A DNA stretch of 64,000 nucleotides from Favolaschia claudopus (taxonomy: Eukaryota; Basidiomycota; Agaricomycetes; Agaricales; Mycenaceae), in contig JAWWNJ010000003.1 of assembly GCA_037176885.1 (NCBI GenBank), positions 62,001 to 126,000 on the forward strand, in the 5' to 3' direction. A program made the translations under genes and the position numbers. The notes beneath the pieces were generated by a model. That model made no database searches and was not told the DNA's origin. It was given only the letters and a program-made list of their open reading frames with translations. Numbering within the stretch: position 1 is the stretch's first letter; the number at the start of each line of letters is the position of its first letter. Below, one piece after another: positions 11,903-23,031 of this stretch.

Positions 11903-13113
11903 TTACAATATATATAACAATGTCAGACGATGCGTGATTTGACGTTTTTTCGCCGCCTTCAACATCTTTTGTGCGTGCTTGATGAAGGGCCCAATAGCTC
12001 CGTCTGCCATGCAGATGGTTGTCTTGTGATACTCTCTGTTGAAATCGGGTCCGCTGCCTGCATAGCTGATCCCCTGCGCAACGAGCGTTGCGCAGAGGCA
12101 TACTGAGGATAATCAAGAGCTGGATACTTGTCATGCAGGGCACGAAGGACATCAGAGATCGTGATGGCAGTGTCGTCGTCGAAGTCCGAATCTGAATCAT
12201 CCAGTGCACGCTTGCGAGACGTGAGTGCGACCCTTCTCAGCAGGTTCGTCGAGGCGCAGGTTCTCGAGGGGTTGTGCAGTCATCCTTGGCTTCACCGTCG
12301 TGCTGAACAGCCATGTCAATCAATTCACGGAAGAAGTGCGAATAATTTGTAACCTACGATCTTTCGCGCCCAAAATGAAACCTCAGCAAGACCAAGAGGT
12401 ACATCGGGCCCATAACATAGCACCATCGATTCTTGCCAGGATGCTCCATGCATGATAGCTTCTCCTGGACATTGTGTAATTCGGGAACCGCAACAGCCGT
12501 TTCAGATGGCTTTTCCGGCTTCTTGGTGGTTTTACCGTTCGTCTGCTCCTCCTGACCTCGCGTGAGATCTACTCGTCAAGTACAGAGATATAAACCTACC
12601 AAATTGACAATTTGCATGACAACTTCCTTACGACGAGTACCAAACGAGTACTCGTTTGATCAGGTCCCTGAACGCATCCTTGACATCTTGTTCCGAAGAA
12701 AGTCTGTGGTAAGGGTCTCCACGACGTTCCTGCGCTTCCTTCCAGCCCAGCATTGCCGTCTCTGGGTCAACATTCATCTGAGCATGCATACGCGAGAGAA
12801 AGTCGGCAGGCGGAAGGTCGGCAGGCACGATGATGCGCGTGAGCACGAGAGCGGCCTTCTTCTTGTTGTTGTTTTCGGTGGTTCCATACACGAGAACGTC
12901 AACCGTGATGTTGCGGACTGTCAGGGATGAGCGCTCCAGTGTTTTGTAGATAGCTGTAAGGTCATCACGGCCCACAGCTGCACACTGTGACTGACCAGTG
13001 CCCTATTTTCGTATGAAGATTGAGCTCGTCGTGGTCGACGATCTGGAGGGCGGATGTGACGGATCGGCGTTCGCATCTGCCCGTATGTCGTTCCCATGAC
13101 CAAGTTCAAAGAT
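11903..13113 (-). pseudogene. SAM-like TE accessory protein, frameshifted
   Basis: Read from about 13113 down. Three blocks are recognisable: a domain with VPADLPPADFLSRMHAQMNV and LGWKEAQER...LSSEQDVKDAFRDL (about 12840-12665; beta-grasp or PB1-like by my reading); a small CxxH...WCYV block (CMEHPGKNRWCYVMGP, about 12445-12400); and a C-terminal SAM-like helical block (ISDVLRALHDKYPALDYPQY ... MADGAIGPFIKHAQKML, about 12165-11950). Frame changes at about 12650, 12400 and 12080 make it a pseudogene. It has the same domain order as the intact gene at 30087-31874 and the same convergent position next to a transposase, which ties both to one transposon family. Molecular function unknown. Confidence 0.65.
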
Positions 13114-14670
13114 TGATTCATCAACTCAAAACAAGATAAATATTATATTCCATGCCTATACCATGAAATTCGGAGGAAACATAATTTAGAGGAACCCTAT
13201 AGTACTACTAGAGTACTTATGTAAAAACCCTAGCCAAATTATGCCCCCTAACGCCAGGACTGTGACACTCATAAAGCTCTTAGAAACACCAACAGCCCAT
13301 ACAAGGGACTCGGAGAAATATAATTCAAGGAACGGCCTTATAATGAACTGAACCGAATCTCGAATACACCGCCCAGTGAAGGCTTGGGAACTTGAAATCT
13401 ATGGCCTGACTCGGAAATATAGTGGCCAACACCCCACAGAGATCTTGCCGCAACTGTAGATACATTCGTCCAATGGGGGGTCGGGATGAGAATTTCGGAT
13501 ATTATGGCTGGGATTACCTTTAGAAGTACTATCATTCGATAAAAAAAATTGAGGATCATGATCCTTAGCCCAATGTTTCAAGATATGAAAAAACCTTCGA
13601 CCATCCGCACCTATGGCAAGCCAGCCACAATCCTGAAATGATTTTGGGGCATGATTGCGCTAAAAGCGCACAAAACTGAGCCCAAGAAGACATTTTTTGG
13701 TCTTTTGGTCGGTTTCCTTGCCCAGGAAATACATGACAAAAAATCATAGGTGTTGGAGAAGTGTTGGGCACTGTACTGTATACAAATGTCATCACAATCG
13801 GCATGAGGAAGATTGAGTCCCGAATTGATACAAAGCTTTGCTAAATGTGTAGTTCCCCATTGGTCGCCCAAATTCAAAATGTCGTTTCTATGTTCGCCTT
13901 CGTCGACACCTCTGGCTGTCTCGCTCTGCGCGATGATTGGTTTTATGGCGGGATGGATGGCTAAGTCAATTCGGTACTGGAATAATCTGATGACCCTACA
14001 TCCCTGACACTGTCACGATCAGCCCCTCAAAGACTCCCGGATCCATTTCACGCCTGAAAGGGAGAACTGACATCCGAAAAGGCGGAAATCTACTGTTCTA
14101 CGTTTGGGGCGCCTCGATTTTGGCGGTGTTGAGTGCCTGGACCCTTCTCAAGCCGAGATATATCAGTTTTTTGAGGAGTCGGAATGATAAGATTGGATAT
14201 GGGGTCGACAAGATTTTGGGGGCTTTGGGCTGACCACTAACAAATATGTATGTTTGCGCCGGATTTGGTCGGAGTCGCAGAGTGTTGAAGAAATAAAATA
14301 AAATAAACCGGAGTAGGAAGAAACACAAGAGATCAAGATATTAGTAGTATACATATGTGAAGACAGACACTTTCGCCGAGGCCGAAATTTAAGAGATCGA
14401 ATGGCAAAATTGTGGCAAACACATAACATAGCACAACTATTCCTCGTACAATTGTTTCGTGCAGCATTTTGGACAAATCCAAATTGAATTGATATGGTCA
14501 CTGGTAGTTTCTTTCGGCGTGTAATCAAAGGCTGTGGCTAATGTCATCGAAGGCAAGATTCTGTGCGCTACAGTGCTGTCAGTGTGACTAGTAATCATTT
14601 TCCCGTGATAGCTACAGTTGTGGACACACTAAAGTGACAACTGTTAATGTCGTGTCACAAGTCATGTAAC
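13114..14670. other. No gene seen
   Basis: Moderately AT-rich DNA with only short ORFs lacking motifs on both strands. No terminal repeats or tandem arrays noticed. Confidence 0.45.
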
Positions 14671-14673
14671 AAA

Positions 14674-16879
14674 CACTGTGCAAAGTATTCATCATGAAAT
14701 TCATGCAGATTGTTATGAAATTCAGGTTTCATGATGTTTTGTCATGAACGACGTTACAGTGAATTACAAGACGGTTTTCATGATGCTCAGAAATCTGCTT
14801 TTGTGACAATATGGATTCACGACAAAACATCATAAATTTTCGTCATGAAACAACTACTCAATTTTTTTTTTTTTTTTTTGCTAAGTCCACCAGATGCTCA
14901 TCCCAGTGTTACACCAGTATGGCGGTCAGTTTGTAGTTTTAATCAAATTCGTATAAAGTGTGATTTGGGGGTAGAAAATGTCGAAAATGAAGACTTACAC
15001 AAGATAACTTACCTTGCTATCTTTTCACCGCAGCGTGTAAAGTTCTTGATGGCGAAGTGTAAAAACTTTTTGTGTTTGAGTGTAAAAAGTTTGTGTCGGT
15101 CCGAGCTCCGATGGCTGTACACTTTGATGATGAATTGATCTCCAACTCGGCATGTGGACTTCAACAGAGCTTTGTTCAACTCGGTTTACTGGTGCCTATG
15201 AGACTGGCATGTCAGCTCATGAAGGGAGTAGACACTGCTGCTTAGGCTGTTCTTTGAGCTGGAGGAGGGGACCGCAACAACCCAAGGTGTTGATTTAGGT
15301 CCCCTCCAGGTTGAGTGCCACCCCTTGAGCTAAAAGAAGCAAGTTTAAAGCTCCATTATATGGCTCTGTGTACTGGCCCTACCTGAGCAAGAAATACCAC
15401 CTAGTCCCCCACTGAATGCGATAGGTTGAATATTTCAACATCTCGGCCATCACCCCGCATTAAATACGCAGCCACCGGACTTCGGACCGACGCAACCTTT
15501 TTCCACTCGCACCAAACTCGCACACGAAAACTTTCTACTCTACGCGAGTGAAAGTTTTTACACTTGTAAACAAAAGTTGAGTTTTCGAAGATTTTTTCTA
15601 CTTTAGCTCAGAATGTACTTTTTATACCGATTTGATTAAAACGACACATTGACCGCCATACACCAGTACATGGTGCTATGTAGAGTAGTAGGTCTGTCAA
15701 CTACATCCTACTGAAAATCGGTTGGTTAACAAGTCAATAGCTCAGTCAACGACTTGAGAACAGATATGCTAGCGACATGTATCGACTGAAATCCGATGTC
15801 CCTCAAATCTCCATTAGTCTAAGAGTAATAGTCTGTGCTGCGCTGCGCTGCAGTGCCGCGGTCCGGACTTCGACTCCGGCTGCCGGTAGCCCAATTTGCC
15901 CCGCGCTGGCCTCCTTTTCATGATGTTTTGCCCTGAATTTGTGAAAAACCATCATGACATACTTTAAAAGAGGACGGCACAGCCTCAGCTCCCAGAAAGG
16001 AAAATTCACCCCGTGACTTTCTGTCAAAGCAGAGTATATACTAGAAACGAAAACGAAAACGACTATATATAGAATAGCCGATAGATGGCCGGCGGTGCCC
16101 GCCGGCAGCAGGTTCAGAAACGAAAATGAAGCAGTTGGCGCGGAACAATCTAAGGTCGGCTCCATGATGTCATCACGCCAAGGGTCGCGGTCACCTCATG
16201 CAACTTAGCTACTGCCGGCAGCCAACACAAATTAACAGATGAATTTCCCGCCACCCTATCCTATTTACCTTTAGTGTTCGTCTACTTAAGTATATCATGT
16301 TTGCCACGAATCTCATACTTGGGTATCGTAAAAATTTCTATTTTATGATTTTGAAGTGCAGAGCTCACTGAGTGATCTTCACTTTGTCTTCACTCTTCAA
16401 TTAATTTAGTGTGCGTGACCTGGTACAGCCACTCGGACGCGTTCGGCAAGCGGCCGATGACATATATACTGTGACTGTGACATCAATCCAGTCCTTTCGG
16501 CTTCTTTGCCGTGTCGAAACCGGTCATTTTCGTTTCTGAATGCTGGCAATTGACGGACTTGATGGCCTGGAAGGCCGCCTGATCAGTATCAGCTAGCCGC
16601 GTTTTCGTTTTCGATTTTCGTTCATACCGGTCAAAGCCTGAGAATCCCGCGAGCGGCAGTGCGGCGCCGTCGGCCTTGAAAGCAGCAAGTGAGTGCAGGT
16701 CAAAACATTTGAAGGGTCCTGCGTGGCGAAGCCACGGGTCCCATAGCTCGTCATCATGAAAATCACGACTCCGAGTCATGATGTTTTGTTATGAATTTCC
16801 GGTAAATCATCATGAATTTCCGGACAAATCGTCAGAAAAGTCATGACGAGAAACATCATGAATTTCATGACCCACAGTG
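14674..16879. mobile_element. Non-autonomous CACTA-like element, copy 1 (2.2 kb, with nested insertion)
   Basis: The left end CACTGTGCAAAG and the right end CCCACAGTG are short inverted repeats flanked by a 3-base duplication AAA (14671-14673 and 16880-16882). CACTG ends plus a 3-base TSD are the signature of the CACTA (EnSpm) superfamily. Both subterminal regions are packed with copies of TCATGATGTTTTGTCATGAA and relatives, as expected for transposase-binding repeats. No transposase ORF. It contains the separate element 14919-15659, a tRNA-like box-B segment at about 15865-15877, and extra sequence not present in copy 2 (21264-21977). Confidence 0.8.
14919..15659. mobile_element. Nested inverted-repeat element with 8-base TSD (741 bp)
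   Basis: Left end ATGGCGGTCAGTTTGTAG and right end ...TTGACCGCCAT, with inverted similarity over about 45 bases. Flanked by ACACCAGT on both sides (14911-14918, 15660-15667). The uninterrupted target is seen in copy 2 of the host element at about 21520. An 8-base TSD fits hAT or Kyakuja-Dileera-Zisupton elements. No ORF; subterminal 'gtgtaaaaa' motifs recur at both ends. Confidence 0.85.
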
Positions 16880-16882
16880 AAA

Positions 16883-18230
16883 AATTTGGCCGCCGGCGAA
16901 AACTTAAGAAGATCCCGCCGCCACTGTCTTCCATTGTTCGGAGCTTCCATTTTCGGGCCCATTGTTGACATGGAGAGCCAGATCGGATTTGTATGTTTTA
17001 CCAGGCTTCCATTGTTGGCTCCATTCAACCGTCCCGCTGCCGTGGGTTGGTGCTGAAAATTTGCACGGATTACGGCCCGATACTGGTGAAAGTGCTAGAA
17101 AATAAAGAAATAAAGATAATAAAGATAATAAAATATGCTCATGTTTGGAGAGTTTTCGGTTGATTTCGGTTGACAATTGATCGTTCGGATGAACCGGACA
17201 TACGGAAAATGCCGTTCTCCACGTGAAACGTCGATACCGACGAAAATGCGTGAAATATCTACCGGAGCCCAGAAACTCCTGAAAAAAAGAGCAATGAATA
17301 CAGGGAAGTCTCAAAATGAGATCCCGAACAAAATCGAGACACTCTCGCGCTACAACCTCGCGTGCATAAATCGCATCAAATATTCCGATACTGAGCGGAG
17401 TTTGAAATGCCCCGGCCCCCGGATCGATCATCGACGATTCGACGTGGCTCACTTGGATCTCATTCTCTCTCCGTCTCGTTTCTCATCCACTACCTGCAAC
17501 TATCTATGCTATTGGACTCTTGTGCTGGAACCCTCTTATTCTCCATGTCCTCAAAATTCAGCTCAAGACTCCAGTTCCAGCAGTAACACAGACTCGGGAG
17601 GGAGCACCTTGAGTCGACTACAACAAGTTTGGCCCGTTCGTTGACCCTCGACTTGGCTGCATCGCAACACGAAGATATATCAAAGCTCGGTTTCACACCC
17701 ACACCCTTGCGCAAACTCTCGATTTGAAGGGGGGAGGATGGAAAGGTTTCATGGGAAGCTCAGGTGCGCTCGTTTTCCGTTCTTGTTGCAGTTCTACAGT
17801 TGTCGACTCCAGCATGGGTCGTAAGCTGTCTGCGCATGTGCGTCAAGCTGCGCACGTCTCGGGCGATGTGAGTTCACGTCGCCCGCTGCCTGCGCAGCTA
17901 GTGCCAGCGTCGCAACTTCGTCTCCAACACTTCCGCCAACTTCACAACCCAATGCCGGCCGCCTTCTCTGTCGTCTATAGCTGCTGATGTCGCGGCTTCT
18001 ACCCCCTCAGCTCAACGCCGCCTTGCATTCTCTCTCAACAACCTAGCTCCGAGGTTTTTTCTTTGCTTTCGTCGCTTGCTCGCCCACGCTACTCCCTAAT
18101 TTGACCTCTTTTATGCTGTGCTTCCCGTCATCTCTGGCCGCTGCTAGCCTTTCATTTCTTTGCACTGATATTGAACATTTTCTGACAACTTCCTCGGCAA
18201 AATTGCATCGCAAACAAGATACATTCAATC
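16883..18230. other. No supported gene
   Basis: Several ORFs of 60-180 codons on both strands overlap each other and show no motif. I see no repeat boundary here. It could hold the 3' flank of the gene at 18231-19811. Confidence 0.4.
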
Positions 18231-19811
18231 TCATTTGGCTTCTGTACACGGTACTTTGGGGAACTTCGGGTTCCGCCCTCTACAACTGAGATCCTTCCCA
18301 GTCTTCCCGCAGTCTCGGCACTTGTTGACGCAATATTTTACATTACCTTTCCCATTGCACGACGGCAGGTAACATTTGCGGCAGGTACGCTGTTGTCGTT
18401 TATTCTTCGGCGGAGGCTTGGCGAGTTCCAATGTGGTCTCCACGCAGCGCACTGACAATTCCTTCAAAATCATTGACGGATTAACAGGCGGTGGTTGCGG
18501 AGGAGATGTCAAGAGGCTCGGAGCCACTTGATTGCTGGGTCCTGCCGCAAACTCTGTAATCAATGTTCCAAGCCCCGGATCGCAACTTGAATCTGTTTCA
18601 ACGGGTGGTGGAGGAGTTGGAATGGGTGAGCTGGAGGGGCCAGAGGATAAAGGCACGGGTCCGGGGTCGACGGGTTGAACGGAAGCACCAGTTTCCGTGG
18701 ATGTCGATAAGCGCAAATGACTACGGAGACAAACAAGTTGGAATGGAGCTGGACCGAAAGCGGAGAGTGGTTTTCGGCCATGAGTTGAGATGACCGCAGC
18801 CGGTACAACAACTTGCGTGACTTCGATTAGCGCGCGGGTTCGACTAATATTGATAGAATCGAAAGAGCCGTTCAAGGCGACAACACGGCCGCGAGCAATA
18901 AGCCGCGTGTGGGAGTCGTGGAAGAAAACAACACATGTTCCGGGAGCAGCCAAATCCGGGAGAGGTACGGGGACAGAGACCTTCATCAGCTCGTCGTAGA
19001 TAGCGCGACACGCATGGACATCCAGGGCAGCATATTTAATCTGTGCTTCAGATAAATCGCTTTCCCATGCGCTACTGACGCGTTCTGCGACGTTTTTATC
19101 AATTCGCTTTTGGAGGCAAACACATTCGGTCCCAGCAAACAATAACCCAAACCATCTCCACTCTATCTTCGCTCCATCATCATCTTCTGCACCCGCCTCG
19201 AAATTCTTGTCTACAACCCGCAATGTTACAACTTCAGCCGAATCGTTGACTGCTAGCGACCCGAGAATCATTCCAGTGGTCGAGATGGAGACTCGGAGGG
19301 TGATGGAGATGGTTTGGGTTATTGTTTGCTGGCAGGATTTTCGACCGAATGACCGCAGGCATCCCACGAACGGTGCGTGTCTTGCCATTATAATCAGTTT
19401 TCCAAGGAATAACTAAGAGATATCTGAAATGAGATTACTCACCTCATTTCCGAGACGAATAGAGAGAGAAGTGGGCGGAGGCAGCTTTGGCGGACGCCCG
19501 ACCGGTCGTCTAGGAAGCTCCGGCTCGACTATCCCTTGCGCTCGAGCTTGCTGCTTTGGCCCACTTCCTCGAGGGCGCCCGCGGGGTTTCGGTTCTGATG
19601 GTAATTCTTCACTATGGACGAGTTGCTTTTTGTTGCATGAGCCCTTGGGCCTGCCGGGACCACGCTTTGCTGGTACACTGAGAGATGGACTATAGTAATA
19701 GTAATATAAATATGTGCCGATGGATACAAAGAACTCGAAGAGACAAGGGATTACTTACCTGATATCCTCTACCCCTATGGATGCATCCTCTGCTGCACTT
19801 GACTCTGCCAT
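18231..19811 (-). CDS. AT-hook / 3'-5' exonuclease-like / Cys-cluster protein, exonuclease core incomplete
   Basis: The start ATG at 19811 is chosen because exon 1 splices cleanly (GTAAGT...CTCAG, about 19767-19681) into an exon with three AT-hook-like motifs: KRGPGRPKG, PRGRPRGSG and RRPVGRPPK. A second intron starts GTGAGT at about 19442. The long downstream exon contains WESDLSEAQIKYAALDVHA, the Exo III motif (Y-x3-D) of DEDDy exonucleases (RNase D/WRN type), then a Pro/Ser-rich linker and a C-terminal cluster of about nine Cys (CRKCYLPSCN ... CVNKCRDCG). The Exo I (D-x-E) and Exo II blocks are not visible: the part before Exo III is short and reads as unrelated sequence, so the catalytic core is probably truncated and the protein may only bind nucleic acid. 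Probably a damaged member of a mushroom exonuclease-like family. Confidence 0.55.
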
Positions 19812-20260
19812 CCGTTGATTTCGAGGCTGGTTCCTGTTTCATTCGCCGATGAACAGCAAAGCGCGACGCGAGACGGCGTTTACAATTGCCGTTTGCAGCT
19901 TGCTTCGATGTTCGTGTATATTGTTCTCAGCCTCACGATAGACAGCGGTTCAGCCGGGCCGATCATCACGTGTATTAAAACTCCGCTCGGTATTCACTAA
20001 GGTAGGGCTCGTTCATAACCAACCTACCCCGACTGCGGGTTTGGTTTTCGGCATCTTGCGAGCTGAGAGTGCGTCGTCAGCTCGCTTCCGATGGGTGGTG
20101 GGGCGTTGTCATATACGAAGACATGCTCGAATTCCTCGCCGAACTCGAGAAGAATCTCCATGGCTTCACGAGCTTGTGCTCGGATGTCATCGTTTGTGAA
20201 GTAGCCCTGATTAAAGCTTAGCAGATTCAATCAAACCAAGTCGAAGAATGAGGTTGCCGA
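19812..20260. other. Intergenic stretch, no gene seen
   Basis: Upstream region of the exonuclease-like gene (minus strand). Short ORFs only. Confidence 0.4.
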
Positions 20261-20413
20261 GGGGGTTGGATGGCACAGCGGTAACCATCCCCTAAGGTCT
20301 ACCACACGCACACTGCCAAGGTCGCAGGTTCAAATCCTGCAGCCCCCACCCTCGGAGAAACAATTTAGACACTCCCAGATTCCACCGCGCCGATTTCGGC
20401 TGACCAACCTCAT
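20261..20413 (+). mobile_element. tRNA-derived SINE with complete tRNA-like head
   Basis: 20261-20347 folds like a tRNA: the 7-base acceptor stem GGGGGTT pairs with AGCCCCC at 20341-20347; the D-arm GATGG/CCATC contains the A box TGGCACAGCGG; the T-arm GCAGG-TTCAAAT-CCTGC contains the B box GGTTCAAATCC at 20327-20337. The anticodon arm is degenerate. The body 'ctcggagaaacaatttagac' and 'cgcgccgatttcgg' recurs at 1230-1300, so this is a dispersed SINE rather than a tRNA gene. Transcription by RNA polymerase III from the inner promoter is likely. The right end is unclear beyond 20413. Confidence 0.75.
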
Positions 20414-20508
20414 CAGCGCAAGATAATCTTGCGCTGCCGGCTCCTCCCCCAGCGTATTCCAGCTGCTGGGCAATCACGCACGACAGGGTTCACCCCGATT
20501 ATAGAAAA

Positions 20509-20918
20509 TCAGATCGCGCAGTCCTTACACTTATCAAGAAAAGCAGAGTGGGAGGTCAGGAATAGACCATAACATCTGGGGAGATACTCTATAGACCCAT
20601 GGGGATCTTGAGAGCTTCATATTTGAAGTATTCCGCCAACAAAGTGTCTGGATCATCCGATGCCTTGATGGCCACTTTCGTGTGAGGTGTCCCTTTGCCC
20701 ACCAAATTCCCATTGTAAACAACTCCGTGATGTCCTGCCGATAACAGTGTTGTGATTGTGACATGGACTGCAGATGGCGCTCTCCCAGATAGCCAATCCA
20801 GGTGCCTCTGAACTGATAAGGTCCGGCGGAGATGGCACCAGATGAACGAGGGTGGTTCGAGGAAAAGAGCCACTCCCAATGAAGTCCCCACTTTTGTCGC
20901 CGTCGCTGCTGTCCGCAC
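20509..20918 (-). pseudogene. Protein kinase-like N-lobe fragment
   Basis: The reading contains ITTLLSAGHHGVVYNGNL (a degenerate glycine-rich loop), KVAIKASDD (the VAIK-type ATP-binding Lys) and LLAEYFKYEALK (C-helix region), then after a one-base frame change at about 20597 continues YLPRCYGLFLTSHSAFLDKC. This resembles the N-lobe of fungus-specific kinase-like proteins. No catalytic loop (HRD) or DFG follows; the SINE lies just beyond. A truncated pseudogene. Confidence 0.55.
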
Positions 20919-21263
20919 TGGAATCGTCGGAGGAGGAACTCAAATGGTCGCGACCGTGAATCGTATACTCGTGTGTTTGTGGTTCATTGCTGGGGACATG
21001 GGGTTCAAGGCCCGAAACTCCTGTGCGCAAGATTGAAGATTGAGCTGGACATGAGCAAGCGTGTCGCGTCACGTGTCGGCCCGGTATACATATGTGCAAG
21101 GTTTTTGTTTGTTTTTTTGGGGGGGTTTCTTCTGCATTTATTTCCTGATAGCCGATGCGTCCGCAGTAGCGTTTTCGGTGGGGAAGATGGACGGTGTCGG
21201 CAGGGATCATAATTGGGGCGGGAGGAAGAGCACGGGAGATGGATTGAGAATGATCATTTTATA

Positions 21264-21977
21264 CACTGTGCAAAGTATTCATCATGAAATTCATGCAGAT
21301 TGTTATGAAATTCAGGTTTCATGATGTTTTGTCATGAACGACGTTATGAAATTCAAGACGGCTTTCATGATGCTCAGAAATCTGCTTTTGTGACAATATG
21401 GATTCATGACAAAACATCATGAATTTTTGTCATGAAACAACTACTCATTTTTTTTTTTTTTTTTTTTTTGCTAAGTCCACCAGATGTTGAGTGCATAGTG
21501 TGCTCATCCCAGTGTTACACCAATACATGGTGCTATGTAGAGTAGTAGGTCTGTCAACTACATCCTACTGAAAATCGGTTGGTTACTGTAACAAGTCAAT
21601 AGCTCAGTCAACGAGATATGCTGGCGACATGTATCGACTGAAATCCTATGTCTCTCAAATCTCCATTAGTCTAAGAGTAATAGTCTGTGCTGCGCTGCGC
21701 TGCAGTGCCGCGGTCGGGAGTTCGACTCCGGCTGGCGGTAGCCCAATTTATTTGCCCCGCGCTGGCCTCCTTTTCATGATGTTTTGCCCTGAATTTGTTA
21801 ATGAAACATCATGAAAAACCATCATGAACAGCCCCATAATCGTCATGAAAATCACGACTCCGAGTCATGATGTTTTATTATGAATTTCCGGTAATTCATC
21901 ATGAATTTCCGGACAAATCGTCAGGAAAGTCATGACGAGAAACATCATGAATTTCATGACCCTTGGTTGGCACAGTG
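21264..21977. mobile_element. Non-autonomous CACTA-like element, copy 2 (714 bp)
   Basis: Ends CACTGTGCAAAG... and ...TTGGCACAGTG, flanked by ATA on both sides (21261-21263, 21978-21980). It is closely similar to copy 1 over both ends and the middle, including the poly-T run, the box-B-like segment GGAGTTCGACTCC (about 21717-21729) and the subterminal TCATGATGTTTTGTCATGAA motifs. Non-coding. Having two copies with different TSDs proves that it is a mobile unit. Confidence 0.85.
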
Positions 21978-21980
21978 ATA

Positions 21981-23029
21981 CGTTTGAACGACTGTCTTCA
22001 AGAAAGTTTATAAAGTCTTGTTTACGAGACTAATTTTGAGAATGGTATGTGTCGTCCAACAGCGGATGTCGCTAACAACCCCTCCATCGAGAACCCCTCC
22101 CCACATCCCACCACGTCCGACGATAGCGCGAATATTATGTCGCTTCTCACAGGCTTTGACTGGGCTGACGACACCGACTCCCCCTTGACGGTGTACCACC
22201 TGTACCCCAGCTTCCGCTCAATTTCTCTGACTTGCGTACTGGTTCAATCCATTCGATACACTGAAACACCGCCATTCCCGTCACTATGGATCAGACGGGC
22301 ATTTTACAGCCGTTTCGTAAAAAGAATACGGGTTTCGTCATTTCTTCCTCTTTGATTTTTTGTCTACACTTGTTGACGATTCTGTCAAAAACTCCACAAA
22401 TTGTTGCCTCAGACGGAAGGTGCCGTAAGGAACACAATTGGGTCAGACCAGCTTACACGATTGTTGGGGTCCATATAAGAATTGTAATTTAACCAGATAA
22501 TAGACCAATGCTCTATGGTACCCACAGAACTTTCCCGGAGATATACCGAGGCCGGGCGAGCGAGAAATCAGATTCCGCAAACAGACTCAAGGTCAAGCAA
22601 GTGTCAACAAAGAATTGAGGAGCAACCGTATTCTTTTTCCGAAACAGCTGTATCATCCTCCTCGAAATGGGCATCTCGCTCCTCCGGACGCTCCAGAAAA
22701 ATATTGGCGACACTCGATTCGTTTTCAATGCTCTTTGCATGGTCAAACTCACGAGATTCTCTCGCTCAAGAGTCTAGTCACGATCAAACTACTCTTTTCT
22801 CTCATTGTTTCTGGGCTTTTGATGCACCGGAAAAATAGTTCAAGGCATCTTGAAATAATGCCACCACATGTAAGTATATGTATTTCGTGGCAAAGGAAAG
22901 AGCAATTGGCAGCCGCGCCATTGGTGAGAAAAAATACGGGTTTCGTCATTTCTTCCTCTTTGATTTTTTGTCTACATACACTTGTATCTTTGCGGGACAG
23001 CCAAATCTATCAACATTCTCGTTTCCGCC
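21981..23029. other. No gene; short direct repeat pair
   Basis: The segment beginning 'tacgggtttcgtcatttctt' (about 45 bases) occurs at 22327 and again at 22935 in the same orientation, and a partly inverted relative (ccgtattctttttccgaaac) lies at about 22628. No ORF with a motif. Confidence 0.5.
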
Positions 23030-23031
23030 TA

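Noticed and set aside
11676..12209. 177-codon minus-strand ORF
   Set aside because: Out of frame with the SAM-like blocks that lie in the same stretch and overlapping the transposase fragment; low-complexity reading.
12622..12770. F-box-like reading (VPERILDIL) on the plus strand
   Set aside because: It lies exactly opposite the better supported SAM-like accessory pseudogene on the minus strand, which has matching domain blocks in a paralogue.
15820..15900. A real tRNA gene
   Set aside because: Box B is present, but the stems do not close and the segment recurs inside both CACTA-like copies, so it is part of the element.
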